From Actinokineospora globicatena (GTDB lineage: Bacteria; Actinomycetota; Actinomycetes; Mycobacteriales; Pseudonocardiaceae): a stretch of DNA of 64,000 bases. The notes beneath the pieces were generated by a model. The model was not told the DNA's origin, ran no database searches, and was given only the letters and a program-made list of their open reading frames with translations. The stretch spans positions 2,356,001 to 2,420,000 of the forward strand of contig NZ_JAMTCR010000002.1 in assembly GCF_024171945.1 (NCBI RefSeq). Direction: 5' to 3'. Both the position numbers and the translations under genes were made by a program. Shown piece after piece: positions 6,890 through 16,344 of the stretch (the stretch's first letter is position 1; every line of letters begins with the position of its first letter).

Positions 6890-9800
6890 GTGAGCAACTT
6901 CGGGTTCCTTGAGGCCGAGTGGCCTGACCTGTGCGTCGAGGCGAGGAACGCCGAGCGACTGGCCATTGGGGACCCGCGCGCGTCCTGCTTCTACGCGCGC
7001 CGAACCTTGGAGTTGGCCCTCACCTGGCTGTATGACGCCGAAGGCTCACTGCGGCACCCCTACAAGCACGATCTTTCGGCGATGATCGCAGAACCTACCC
7101 TGATCGCGCTGGTAGGCCCTGGCCTGCGCATGAAGATGGACGTTATCCGCCGCGAGGGCAACATCGCGGTGCATCGACGCACTCCGGTGGCGGCCAATGA
7201 CGCGGTCCGGGTCGTTACCGAGCTGTTCCACGTCTTGTACTGGGTGGCCCGCACCTACTCGCGCAACCCGACCAACCTGCCCGAACCCGGTATCGCTTTC
7301 AACCAGGCTGTCATCCCCCGTCCACTTCTGCCGAGTATGTGCTTGGCCAAGCAGGCTGAGCTCAGGGAGCAGGAGAAGAAGTACGCGGACCAGGATGCCG
7401 CCTTAGCCGCCGAGCGCAAGAAGAACGAGAACCTCGACGCCGAACTCGCCGAACTGCAGGCCCAGATCAAGGCCGCCAAAGCGGCGAACGAGACGCGGCC
7501 CGACACGCACGACTACAAAGAGGCTGAGACCCGAACCAACATCATCGATCTCCTGCTCAAAGAGGCGGGCTGGGCACTTGACCAGCCGCAGGATCGCGAA
7601 TACCCGGTCACGGGCTTGCCCGCCTCCGCTGCACCCTCGGGCAAGGGCAAGGTCGACTACGTGCTGTGGGACGACGACGGCAAGCCGCTCGCCGTCGTGG
7701 AGGCGAAGGCGACCAGCAGGACCGCGGAACAGGGTAAACACAAGGCCAAGCTGTATGCCGACTGCCTGGAGAAGGAGTTCGGGCAGCGTCCGATCATCTT
7801 CTATACCAACGGCTACCAGACCTACCTGTGGGACGACCTCAACTACCCGCAGCGCGAGGTGCAGGGCTTTTACACCAAGGACGAGCTGCGCCTGCTGATC
7901 CAGCGGCGGGTGAGCCGCCTCACCCTCGCCAAGCTCCCTATTAACGAGCAGATCGCCGGACGCGACTATCAGTCCCAAGCCATCCGCCGTATCGCCGAGG
8001 ATTTCGAGAACAAGTCTCAGCGTCATGCCCTGCTGGTCATGGCGACTGGTTCCGGTAAGACCCGTACCGTGATCGCGCTGACAGACCTGATGATGCGGGC
8101 GAACTGGGCCAAGCGCATCCTGTTCCTCGCCGACCGCAAAGCATTGGTTACGCAGGCTGTGAACGCCTTCAAGCAACACCTTCCTGGCACCACGACTGTC
8201 AATCTGGTCACCGAGAAGGATCTGAACGCTCGCGTGTTCGTCTCGACATATCCGACACTGATGAACATGATTAACGAGGTGGACGGCAGCGGGCTGCGGC
8301 GCTTCGGTCCCGGCTGCTTCGACATGATCGTCATCGATGAGGCGCACCGTTCCATCTACCAGAAGTACAGCGCGATCTTCGAGTACTTCGACGCCCTGCT
8401 CGTCGGGCTGACCGCCACCCCCAAGGACGAGATCGACCGCAACACCTATCGCCGTTTCCAACTCGAGGATGGCGTGCCCACCGACGTCTACACCCTGGAC
8501 GAAGCGGTCAGCCAGGGCTATCTCGTCGCGCCTCGAGCGGTGGACGTGCCGCTGAAGTTCCAGCGCGACGGTATCAGGTACGCCGATCTGTCCGAGGAGG
8601 AAAAGGAGTACTGGGATCAGCAGGAGTGGGACGAGGACGGCAACGTTCCTGACGAGATCACCGTTCCTGAGCTTAACAAGTACCTCTTCAATAAGGACAC
8701 CGTCGACAAAGCCCTTCAGACCCTGATGACGCATGGCCTCAAGGTTGCAGCCCGCGACCGGCTCGGCAAGACCATCATCTTCGCGGCGAACAACAAGCAC
8801 GCCGAGTTCATCGCCGAACGTTTCGACGTGAACTACCCCGAGTACAAGAGCGAGTTCGCGCAGGTCATCACTTATCGTAAGGATTACGCGCAGAGCCTGA
8901 TCGACCAGTTCTCCGACCCGGCCAAGGCGCCGCACATCGCCATTTCTGTCGACATGCTCGACACCGGCATCGACGTGCCCGAGGTCGTCAACCTCGTCTT
9001 CTTCAAACTAGTGCGCTCCAAGACCAAGTTCTGGCAGATGATCGGCCGCGGTACCCGACTGGCTCCGAACCTGTTCGGCCCAAACCGAGACAAGACCGGC
9101 TTCCTCGTCTTCGACCTCTGCCAAAACGTCGAGTTCTTCAACCAGGACCTCATGCCCGCTGAGGGCAGGCTCGCACCGTCCCTGGGACAGCGCTTGTTCG
9201 AGCGCCGTGCCGACCTGCTGCTCGCTCTCGGCGAGCATTACCCGGACCAGATCCCTGCCGCCAGGAAGGACGCCAACGGGACAACGAGCGAGCCCGGCCT
9301 GCGTTGGGACCTGGCCCAGCGCCTGCACGATGAGGTCACGGGCATGAACCCGGAGAACTTCCTGGTCCGCCCGCACCGTCAGCAGATCGACACCTTCAGC
9401 GACTTCGACAACTGGCTCAAGCTCACCCCCGAGGCTCATGCGGAGGTTGTGGATCACCTTGCGGGCTTGCCGACAGCCCACCGCGATAACGACGACAACA
9501 GCGAGGAGGCGAAGCGCTTCGACCTGCTCGCGTTGCGCCTCCAGCTTGCCCTCATCCATGTCGAGCCCGGATACGCTCGGCTACAGGCGCAGGTCCAGGA
9601 GATCGTTTCCGCACTGCTCGACCAGCTGACCATCCCCGCTGTCCGTGCGCAGCAGGAACTTCTCGGTGAACTCGCCGACGACCACTGGTGGCAGGACGTC
9701 ACCCTGCCCATGCTGGAGAACATGCGTCGACGTGTTCGTGGCCTGGTGAAACTGATCGAGAAAACCAAGCGCAACATCGTTTATACTGACTTCGAGGATC

Positions 9801-10324
9801 GTCTCGGTGACCTGACGGCAGCATCTCTGAACGGCATGGCCCTCGGTGCCGATCTCAGCCGGTTCGAGCAGAAACTGCGCATCTACCTGCGCACGCACGA
9901 AAATCAGCTCGCGGTCCAGAAGATCCGCCGCAACCGGCAGATCACCGCCACCGATCTCGCGGACCTTGAGCGAATATTCATCGAGTCCGGGATCGGTACC
10001 GAGGTCGAGATCGAGCAGGCCAAGTCCGAGGCCGGGGGACTGGGGATCTTCCTTCGATCGCTTACTGGACTCGACCGGGCGGCCGCTGCCGCCGCGTTCG
10101 GGAAGTTCCAAGCGGGCAAGACCCTTACCTCCGTCCAGCTCCGCTTCGTCAACGAGCTGATCGACTACCTGGCCCACAACGGCACCATCACCGTCGACGT
10201 GCTCTACCTGTCCCCGTTCAACGCCATCGCCCCAGGCGGGCCGGAAGACCTATTCCTCGAAGTTGACATCGAGGCGATGACCACGGTCATGCACTCCATC
10301 AATGCAACCGCGGTGCCCGCGTAA
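6890..10324 (+). CDS. hsdR: Type I restriction endonuclease subunit HsdR with N-terminal DUF4145 domain
   Basis: This is the motor and nuclease subunit. The 1144 residues begin with a DUF4145 domain (about 1-125, with ARRTLELALTWLYD), then a coiled coil (about 155-210, Glu/Lys/Ala-rich). An HSDR_N PD-(D/E)xK nuclease follows, with DYVLWDDDG and VVEAKAT near 255-275. The SF2 helicase core has Walker A ATGSGKTRT near 384 and a DEAH box (VIDEAHRS) near 480, and the motif VI region reads IGRGTRLAPN near 720. A long helical C-terminus probably docks on HsdM/HsdS. The GTG start has AAGGG upstream. DUF4145 is often found next to or fused to restriction proteins; its role is unclear. All catalytic motifs are intact, so the system looks functional. 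Confidence 0.95.
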   Translation: MSNFGFLEAEWPDLCVEARNAERLAIGDPRASCFYARRTLELALTWLYDAEGSLRHPYKHDLSAMIAEPTLIALVGPGLRMKMDVIRREGNIAVHRRTPVAANDAVRVVTELFHVLYWVARTYSRNPTNLPEPGIAFNQAVIPRPLLPSMCLAKQAELREQEKKYADQDAALAAERKKNENLDAELAELQAQIKAAKAANETRPDTHDYKEAETRTNIIDLLLKEAGWALDQPQDREYPVTGLPASAAPSGKGKVDYVLWDDDGKPLAVVEAKATSRTAEQGKHKAKLYADCLEKEFGQRPIIFYTNGYQTYLWDDLNYPQREVQGFYTKDELRLLIQRRVSRLTLAKLPINEQIAGRDYQSQAIRRIAEDFENKSQRHALLVMATGSGKTRTVIALTDLMMRANWAKRILFLADRKALVTQAVNAFKQHLPGTTTVNLVTEKDLNARVFVSTYPTLMNMINEVDGSGLRRFGPGCFDMIVIDEAHRSIYQKYSAIFEYFDALLVGLTATPKDEIDRNTYRRFQLEDGVPTDVYTLDEAVSQGYLVAPRAVDVPLKFQRDGIRYADLSEEEKEYWDQQEWDEDGNVPDEITVPELNKYLFNKDTVDKALQTLMTHGLKVAARDRLGKTIIFAANNKHAEFIAERFDVNYPEYKSEFAQVITYRKDYAQSLIDQFSDPAKAPHIAISVDMLDTGIDVPEVVNLVFFKLVRSKTKFWQMIGRGTRLAPNLFGPNRDKTGFLVFDLCQNVEFFNQDLMPAEGRLAPSLGQRLFERRADLLLALGEHYPDQIPAARKDANGTTSEPGLRWDLAQRLHDEVTGMNPENFLVRPHRQQIDTFSDFDNWLKLTPEAHAEVVDHLAGLPTAHRDNDDNSEEAKRFDLLALRLQLALIHVEPGYARLQAQVQEIVSALLDQLTIPAVRAQQELLGELADDHWWQDVTLPMLENMRRRVRGLVKLIEKTKRNIVYTDFEDRLGDLTAASLNGMALGADLSRFEQKLRIYLRTHENQLAVQKIRRNRQITATDLADLERIFIESGIGTEVEIEQAKSEAGGLGIFLRSLTGLDRAAAAAAFGKFQAGKTLTSVQLRFVNELIDYLAHNGTITVDVLYLSPFNAIAPGGPEDLFLEVDIEAMTTVMHSINATAVPA

Positions 10325-10384
10325 GCGGGCTTGTCAGTTTGGCGTTGCCACTGCGCCCGTATGCAGGCGACAGCCTGGACACTA

Positions 10385-10526
10385 AATGGTCCCCTTGCCG
10401 GTAAGCGCATATGCCTACTGTGGGGTAGTAAATGAGCCAGTCGGGCAGCACATCGAGAGCGAACCAATGGACGGCGGAGCACTTGTCGGGCTCGCGTTTG
10501 ATGGGTTCGCCGAGGCGGCGGAGTGG
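10385..10526 (-). pseudogene. NUDIX hydrolase, 3' fragment
   Basis: On the minus strand a frame reads PLRRLGEPIKREPDKCSAVH followed by WFALDVLPDWLIYYP. This is the typical end of a NUDIX hydrolase, where E-P-x-K-C is followed by W-F-x-L-D-x-L-P. The NUDIX box itself (GX5EX7REUXEEXGU) is absent, no start codon is available, and the frame begins 11 bases downstream of the neighbouring kinase fragment. It is therefore a decayed remnant. Identification rests on the end motif only. Confidence 0.5.
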
Positions 10527-10536
10527 CCGCTCTCGA

Positions 10537-11112
10537 TCAACTGGGTGCCGAGTCCTGCCTCTTCGCCAGGTCGGCGGCGACTGCCTGTACAGATGCGTAG
10601 AGCTGGTCGTGAGGTGCGGTGGTGTCGTTGAGGATCTTGGCGCAGTGGAACAACGCCATGAGTCGTCCGGAGGGGCTGGTGAGGTCAGCTTGGCGGGCTC
10701 GGTGGATGCGTTCGGCCAGTTCGGGGTCGCCTAGGGAGGTGATCCACAGGGTTGCGGCGTCGAGGCCGCGGGGGGCGAGGCCGAAGTCTTCCCAGTCGAT
10801 GATGGTGCAGTTCGGTGCGAGGAGGTTGGACCAGTTCAGGTCGGCATGGGTGGGGACCCAGTCCAGGGTGTCCAGTCGGGTTTCGACTTGTCCGGGGAAG
10901 ACCTGCTCGATGGTGGTGACCAGGTCTTGGGTGATGAGTTGGGTGTCCGGGGTCGCGGTTCGGGTGGTGTGATGCGTGGCCAGGGCGTGGAGTGACTGGT
11001 TGAAGGTGTCCCACCAGGTAGGCGACAGGGCAGACGCGGTCGCCAGTGACGCTCCCTGGCGGATGGGTGTGCCCTGGACGTATTCGACCTCGTCGGCTCG
11101 CCAGACGGCGTC
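10537..11112 (-). pseudogene. Aminoglycoside phosphotransferase-like kinase, 5' truncated
   Basis: The minus-strand frame from an upstream TAG (11113-11115) to TGA (10537-10539) encodes about 191 residues with the phosphotransferase (APH/choline kinase) catalytic signature: WVPTHADLNWSNLLAP (Brenner H-x-D-x4-N loop) followed by IIDWEDFGLAPRGLDAATLW (metal-binding Asp). There is no ATG or plausible GTG at its beginning, and the N-terminal ATP-binding lobe is missing. It is a truncated remnant, perhaps with the rest deleted at about 11113. The substrate cannot be inferred. It is followed directly by a NUDIX fragment on the same strand. Confidence 0.65.
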
Positions 11113-11467
11113 CTACGCCGGGGGCCTCGCCGACGCCACCGTCGCCCTGCACAACGCCAGGGTGGCCACCGGCGGCGTGCCCTGGAAGGCCACCACCGGC
11201 CACCGCTCCGACACTGTCACATTCGGGCCAAGAAGGATCTGCGGAGTTCGGACCACCACCGACGTCCAACCCGCCCTCCGCAGCGTCGATATCGCCGACC
11301 ACGACTACTTCAGCACTCACGGCCATCCAGAGGTGGACCCAACGGTGGCCAGTGACCACTACGCCGAGGTGGTCACCTACGACCCGCTGGCGCTGCACGG
11401 GCGCGGCCGTTCACCTGCTCTTGGCGGGTTGGCTCGCACGACCAGCAAGCTGCCGCCTGCTGGATAG
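11066..11467 (+). pseudogene. Possible endonuclease/exonuclease/phosphatase C-terminal remnant
   Basis: A plus-strand frame ending in TAG at 11465-11467 contains DATVALHNARVATGG, then VRTTTDVQPALRSVDIADHD and SDHYAEVVTYD. The last motif resembles the S-D-H end signature of the endonuclease/exonuclease/phosphatase family. No start or upstream catalytic residues are present and the frame begins opposite the kinase fragment. It could equally be chance coding-like sequence. I list it to account for the 350 bases without an intact gene. Confidence 0.25.
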
Positions 11468-11715
11468 AGGTCGTGCCGATGATCGTTTGGTCTGCTTTGT
11501 GTCGACGTGCCCGTCCGCACCCGGCGTTGATCGTTGTGGGGAGCGTCCAGAGTGACCGCTTGGGTATGCGTTCTCGCGTGGCCGGCTGGCTGAGGTGCCA
11601 GCCGGAGTACAGCGAGGGTGGTCGGTGTGCTAGCGGTGGCAGCGGCCGAGCCGGATCGAGTCGGCTTGATACGCTCTGGGGAATCGACCCGCCTCGACCG
11701 TGTGAGGTGAGACAC

Positions 11716-12561
11716 TTGCGACGACCGGCGACTGAGCAGGACTCCTGGGACGCGGCTGTAGACAGCTTCAAGGTGGGGCGTCGTTCTCTGCTCGTGGGTG
11801 CCGTCGCGCTTCCTCTCGGCGCTCTTGGTTCATATCTGGGCGTCGCGGCGACCAAGGACTACTGGCCATTCGGCACGTCGGCAAAGTCCGTCACTGAACT
11901 TGCTCGCGCGCTTAACGGGGCAGCCAGTAGCGGGGAACGTATTGCCATATTACAGGAGATGAGCGCCAAAGGAGTAATCGGTCACCCCGATCGAGGCGCT
12001 GTAGTGGGGGTTCTCGCCGAATTCTTGCGGACTCAGAATGGAATATCTCAGACGCGGCGCGCTACGGCGGCCGACACCAGGAACAAGGCGCCCGAGGAGA
12101 TCTCCGTGGCGTTCAGCATCCTTGGGAAGTCGGGGACCAACTACCTAGAGGCCGATCTGCGTGGAGCCAACCTGTCTGGAATTGATGTGCGCGGCCTTGA
12201 TTTTTCCGGCGGCATAACAATGTACGGCGCAAAGATGACGGGCTCCGTCCTGGCTGACTGCAACTTCGGCGGAGGAAACTGGGGAGCGATCGACCTGTCC
12301 GGCTCCTGGTTTGCGGGGGGCCACCTCAACGGGTTGAACTTGACCGACAGCGTGTTGAATGGAGCCGTGTTCCCTGGCTCGCGACTACTTGGGTGCCAAT
12401 TCGCGGGCGCGGAGATCTCGGATGTGGACTTCTCATCCAGCGACCTCGACGAATGCGACTTCTCGGGACAGCGCCTCGACTCGTCGGGCCGCCGGAACGC
12501 CCACTGGCTCCCCGGTAAGTCGCCTTCCTGGCCGACTGGATACAAACCGAACTTTCCATGA
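11716..12561 (+). CDS. Membrane-anchored or Tat-exported pentapeptide-repeat protein, 281 aa
   Basis: A short N-terminus is followed by a twin-arginine and hydrophobic segment (VGRRSLLVGAVALPLGALGS, about residues 18-40), a linker helix, and then pentapeptide repeats of the A(D/N)LXX type (about 135-255: ADLRGANLSG, GLDFSGG, CNFGG and similar) that fold as a right-handed quadrilateral helix. I choose TTG 11716 because AGGTGA lies 5 bases upstream; GTG 11707 is the alternative. The gene contains a rare TTA codon (ATA TTA near 11947), which in actinomycetes can imply late or bldA-dependent translation. It converges with the 386-aa gene, with 5 bases between stops. The role is unknown; such repeats often mediate protein contacts. 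Confidence 0.7.
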   Translation: MRRPATEQDSWDAAVDSFKVGRRSLLVGAVALPLGALGSYLGVAATKDYWPFGTSAKSVTELARALNGAASSGERIAILQEMSAKGVIGHPDRGAVVGVLAEFLRTQNGISQTRRATAADTRNKAPEEISVAFSILGKSGTNYLEADLRGANLSGIDVRGLDFSGGITMYGAKMTGSVLADCNFGGGNWGAIDLSGSWFAGGHLNGLNLTDSVLNGAVFPGSRLLGCQFAGAEISDVDFSSSDLDECDFSGQRLDSSGRRNAHWLPGKSPSWPTGYKPNFP

Positions 12562-12566
12562 AATGG

Positions 12567-13727
12567 TTAGCCCGCCAGCGCTTTGAATGCCTCCCAGACC
12601 GCGTTTCCTCCCGCGCCGACGATGAGCGTTCCGGCAAGGTTGAGTACAGAGCGAACGGCTACCCTTAGTCCGGGCCCTTTGCGTTCGGGAGAAGCGGAAG
12701 CCTCCACTAGGACTTCAATGGAATCGCTCAGCTCGCGAACTTGTTCGTCTGTGAGATCTAGGGTGTGACGCCCCTCGTTGAGGATCTTGACTACCTGAAC
12801 AATGATGTTCGCAACATCGTTGGGCGAAGTGTTTGCGGCGCTGGCGGTTGCATGTGAACCTCCGGCAAACGATGAGCCTGTCACTGTGGAGTGTGAGAAG
12901 TTGATGACCTGATTTGCAGTCGTCGGCTGCTCGGTAGTCATTGCGCCTTCCAGAAGTTCGATGCCTTGACGGCGTCGTTCCGCATACCACCAAATACGCC
13001 CGGCTTCGCTGATTCGACCATCGAGAACCAGTCCCCAGCGAGAAGCGGTCTTCAGGGCGAGAGTGGCGGAATGCTCGTCATGGCCAAGTTGTACTAGTCG
13101 AAAGATGAAATCGGGTGCCAGGCGTCGGTAGAGACACTGGACATCCTGTGTCATAAAGAGTTCGATTAGGTCGACCAGGGCCGATCCGGCCGCGCATTCG
13201 CCGTCAAAATCGCAACCTCTACCCGAGCTCTCCTCAATCCAGACTTTCGCCGACGGATGCTTCTCGATCGTCACTCCGGAATGGAGGGCTATCTGGACGG
13301 GTGCGCCTATACGGCCAAAGTTTTGGAAAGTGGCGATGACGAACCCGACGCTCACCCCAGTTGGAGTCCTATTGAGGCCGAGTGATTCCCTAAAACGGTA
13401 GTCGTCGCTCCTGCATGGATCCCTATGGGCTCTAATCGCCTCTGCTTCGTCGAAGAACGTGATGTAGTTACCAGCACGGACGCCATCGGCGTTTCTGGAA
13501 ACCGGCGAGTACGTGCGTCGGCCGTACTCGACGGGAAAGCTTGCAGGAACGTGAGGAGGCTGGCGGGGGCGGCGCAGCGAGAACCTCCGAGGTGGAGGGC
13601 TGCATTCTTGCTCCCGCGTCAGCTCTTCGGCTGCATCACGAGCCTCCGCGATTCGGCGTTCCTCATCTCTGGCCTCACAGGCGAGCACTGCGGGCGAGAT
13701 ACATGACGCACCTTTCGTGGTTGTCAC
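12567..13727 (-). CDS. Hypothetical protein, 386 aa, two-part
   Basis: I do not recognise this protein. The first ~260 residues are a mixed alpha/beta domain preceded by an Arg/Glu-rich helix (about 15-45). The last ~125 residues begin with a Ser/Thr/Asn/Gly-rich linker (INFSHSTVTGSSFAGGSHAT) typical of small-residue spacers before effector or death-like domains in actinobacterial conflict genes. They end in helices with a hydrophobic stretch (NLAGTLIVGAGGNAVWEAFK). GTG 13727 is preceded by GAGGTG at suitable distance. It converges with the pentapeptide gene, with no room for a terminator between them. A conflict-system role is inferred from context only. Confidence 0.55.
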   Translation of the reverse strand: MTTTKGASCISPAVLACEARDEERRIAEARDAAEELTREQECSPPPRRFSLRRPRQPPHVPASFPVEYGRRTYSPVSRNADGVRAGNYITFFDEAEAIRAHRDPCRSDDYRFRESLGLNRTPTGVSVGFVIATFQNFGRIGAPVQIALHSGVTIEKHPSAKVWIEESSGRGCDFDGECAAGSALVDLIELFMTQDVQCLYRRLAPDFIFRLVQLGHDEHSATLALKTASRWGLVLDGRISEAGRIWWYAERRRQGIELLEGAMTTEQPTTANQVINFSHSTVTGSSFAGGSHATASAANTSPNDVANIIVQVVKILNEGRHTLDLTDEQVRELSDSIEVLVEASASPERKGPGLRVAVRSVLNLAGTLIVGAGGNAVWEAFKALAG

Positions 13728-14397
13728 CTGCGCAACACCTCGGACTAGCTCAATTCTGCCATGATGGCAACGGTCAGGTTGTCCAGGTCAGGGTACCCGC
13801 TGTCGCCTGCCTGCCTTGAGTGCGCTGGCGGGAGCACATTTCCTTCAGCGCCACCGAGGGTGTCAGGCACAGCGGGCCGCCCCGATGGTGTTCGGGGATG
13901 AAATCTTGCCGCCGGTGAGCCGGTGAGCGGTGGCCGTACCGGTGGGTGGCCAGTGGAAGGTCTATGAGCGCTGCTCGTCGGGGATACCCACAGGGTCCGG
14001 CTGGATGCTCCGGTCGTTCGGAGGCGTCGACAGGGACAACCGTGACGGCGGGCTAGCTGTAGCTCTTCTAGTGTCCTGCTTGCTCGGCCAGGCGTTGACC
14101 TCGGTCCCGGTCTCGCCTGCGACCACGACAGGCCGAACATCGCGGGTGGTGTCCAACTCGGTGTAGGTGCTGGCTGTCCCGGATGGGGAGTGCGGTCGGG
14201 ATCTCGGCCTCCGACGCTACGATCAGCATTGGTACAGAAACCCCGGCGCTCGCGCTCGATGGGCGGGCACCGGGGTCGTCCCGATTGGCGTCAGGACCAT
14301 ATCCCGAAACGCTCACGCACCGGCAGGGGCAACAGCCGTGACGCGAGCTAGTCCTCTCCATCGTGCGCGGCCCGGCCAGCCCGTGGAGGAAGCACGA
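13728..14397. other. 670-bp stretch without a recognisable gene
   Basis: Neither strand shows a frame with convincing coding pattern or start. It contains the divergent promoter region for the genes at 13727 (minus) and 14398 (plus). A minus-strand frame near 14030-14165 reads RPVVVAGETGTEVNAWPSKQ and may be a scrap of a lost gene. GGAGGA at 14385-14390 is the ribosome-binding site of the following ATPase gene. Confidence 0.5.
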
Positions 14398-16305
14398 GTG
14401 AGACTGATCAACGTCCATGTCGTCAACTACCGGTCGGTCGAGGACTCCGATCGGTTCGACGTCGAGCCGGACGTCACCAGCTTGGTCGGCAAGAACGAGT
14501 CGGGCAAGACGGCGACCTTGCGTGCGATCTACCGGCTGAACCCGGTTGAGGCGTCGGCGAAGTTCGACGAGGTCATCGACTTCCCCGCGAAGCGGTCCAA
14601 GGATCGCAAGGTAACCGAGGGCTTCATCCCGGCAGTGCGCGCCACCTTCGAACTTACCTAGTACGAGGTCCAACTCGTCACCGTTCACTTCGGCAGTGAA
14701 GCCCTCACCACGCGACACCTCAGACTCAAACGAGGTTACCGCACAGGCGGCACGTTCGAGGTGGACTACGACGAGCAGAACATGGTCGCTCACCTGCTTG
14801 ACGGGCTTGACCCCACCTCGAAGGACGCGATCAAGAACCCGAAGTCCATCGCGGACTTCGTCGAGGCGCTTCGGGAGCTCCCGGACCGGCCGACCGCGGC
14901 GACCCAGTTGCTGGAGAAGTTGGACGGGTGGGGCGGCACGGCCTGGCACTGCCTCCACAAGATCCTCTCGCCACGACTGCCGAAGTTCGTCTACTTCGAC
15001 GACTACGACTCCATGCCCGGCAAGGTCTCCGTTCCCGACCTGATCCGCCGCCGCGACGGGGGCAAGCTCGACCGCGGTGAACAGGCGCTGCTGAGCCTGC
15101 TGGGCATGGCAGGCGCCGAACTCGAGGACTTCCACATCACCAACGAGCACGAACACGTTGTCCGTGAACTCGAGAACGCCAGCGCGGGCATCTCCGACGA
15201 GGTGTTCGAGTACTGGTCGCAGAACACCCAGCTCGCGGTGAAGCTCCAGCCCTTCCAGCCCGAGGCGAACGCCAAGGCCCCGCTCAACGAGGGCCCGATC
15301 CTGCAGATCCGTGTTGACAACAGCCGACACCGCGCCTCGGTCCCCTTCGACGAGCGATCCCGAGGGTTCGTCTGGTTCTTCTCCTTCCTCGCCTACTTCA
15401 CCGAACTCGAGGAAGCCGCCAAGCATGACCTGATCCTTCTGCTGGACGAGCCCGGCCTGTCGCTGCACGGCCGAGCCCAGCAGGACCTGCTGCGGTTGAT
15501 CGACAAGCGCTTGGCGCCCAAACACCAGGTCCTCTACACCACCCACTCGCCGTTCATGGTCTCCGCAGACCACCTCCAGCGCGTCCGGACGGTGATCGAC
15601 CAAGACAACTCCGGCACCAAGGTCTCCGCCGAGATCTTCAAGGCCGACGAGGACACCGCGTTCCCCCTCTACGCGGCGATGGGCATCGAGATGACCCAAA
15701 GCCTGTTCATCGGCGAACACACCCTCCTGCTGAAGGGTCCTAGCGACCTGATCTACCTGGACATCCTCTCCGATGCCCTGACCGACCAAGGCCGCACCGG
15801 CCTGGACCCCCGCTGGGTCAAGACCCCCATCGGCGGCTCAGGCAAGCTCTCCACCTTCGTCACCCTCCTCGGCGCCAACAAGCTCCACGTCGCCGTCCTG
15901 GTCGACTCCAGCACCAAGGACCTCGGCGCCGTCAAACGCCTCCGCGACAACGACCAATTAGCCAAGGACGGACTGCTCGAAGTCGGCCAGTTCACCGGCA
16001 CCAAAGACGCCGACATCGAAGACCTGTTCGAGCCCGTCTTCTACCTCGACCTGGTCAACCGCGCCTACAGCCAGCACCTCCCGACACCGATCACCACGGG
16101 CGATCTCAACCCTCACGACCCCCGCATCGTCCGCAAGATCGAAACCTACTTCCGCGACAACACCATCGCGACCGGCAACTTCGATCACTACAAGCCCGCC
16201 GCCAAACTGCTGCGTGAGCAGGTCGCCCTCGTCCCCAACATCGCCGAGGTCACCCTGGCTCGTGCAGAGCAGCTCTTCGTCGCCCTGAACAACCTGCTGC
16301 CCTAA
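14398..16305 (+). pseudogene. OLD-family ATPase/TOPRIM nuclease gene with in-frame amber codon and altered TOPRIM motif
   Basis: Read through, this is a 635-codon OLD-like protein. Walker A is GKNESGKT at residues 31-38, there is a coiled-coil insert, Walker B reads LILLLDEPGLSLHG, and a C-terminal TOPRIM-like domain follows (LLLKGPSDLIYLD, later VAVLVDSS and ADIEDLF). Codon 88 (14659-14661) is TAG, and both halves are in the same frame with continuous homology (ATFELT-stop-YEVQLV, then FEVDYDEQN). The TOPRIM motif normally begins with catalytic Glu (VEGPSD). Here that residue is Lys446 (AAG at 15733). A truncated reinitiation from ATG 14761 or GTG codons would lack the P-loop. GTG 14398 has GGAGGA 7 bases upstream. 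No GajB-like helicase is adjacent. Most likely a decaying anti-phage gene. Confidence 0.8.
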
Positions 16306-16308
16306 GGT

Positions 16309-16344
16309 GAGAAGCAGCCCGACCGCGTGGTCGGGCTGCTTCTC
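16309..16344 (+). terminator. Strong intrinsic-type terminator after the OLD-like gene
   Basis: A perfect 16-bp stem (GAGAAGCAGCCCGACC paired with its complement) with a GCGT loop starts 3 bases after the stop codon. No long T-run follows, as is common in actinomycetes. Confidence 0.85.

Noticed and set aside
5621..10324. Possible phase-variable or broken type I R-M system
   Set aside because: No homopolymer tracts, inverted hsdS copies or recombinase are present, and all catalytic motifs in hsdM and hsdR are intact.
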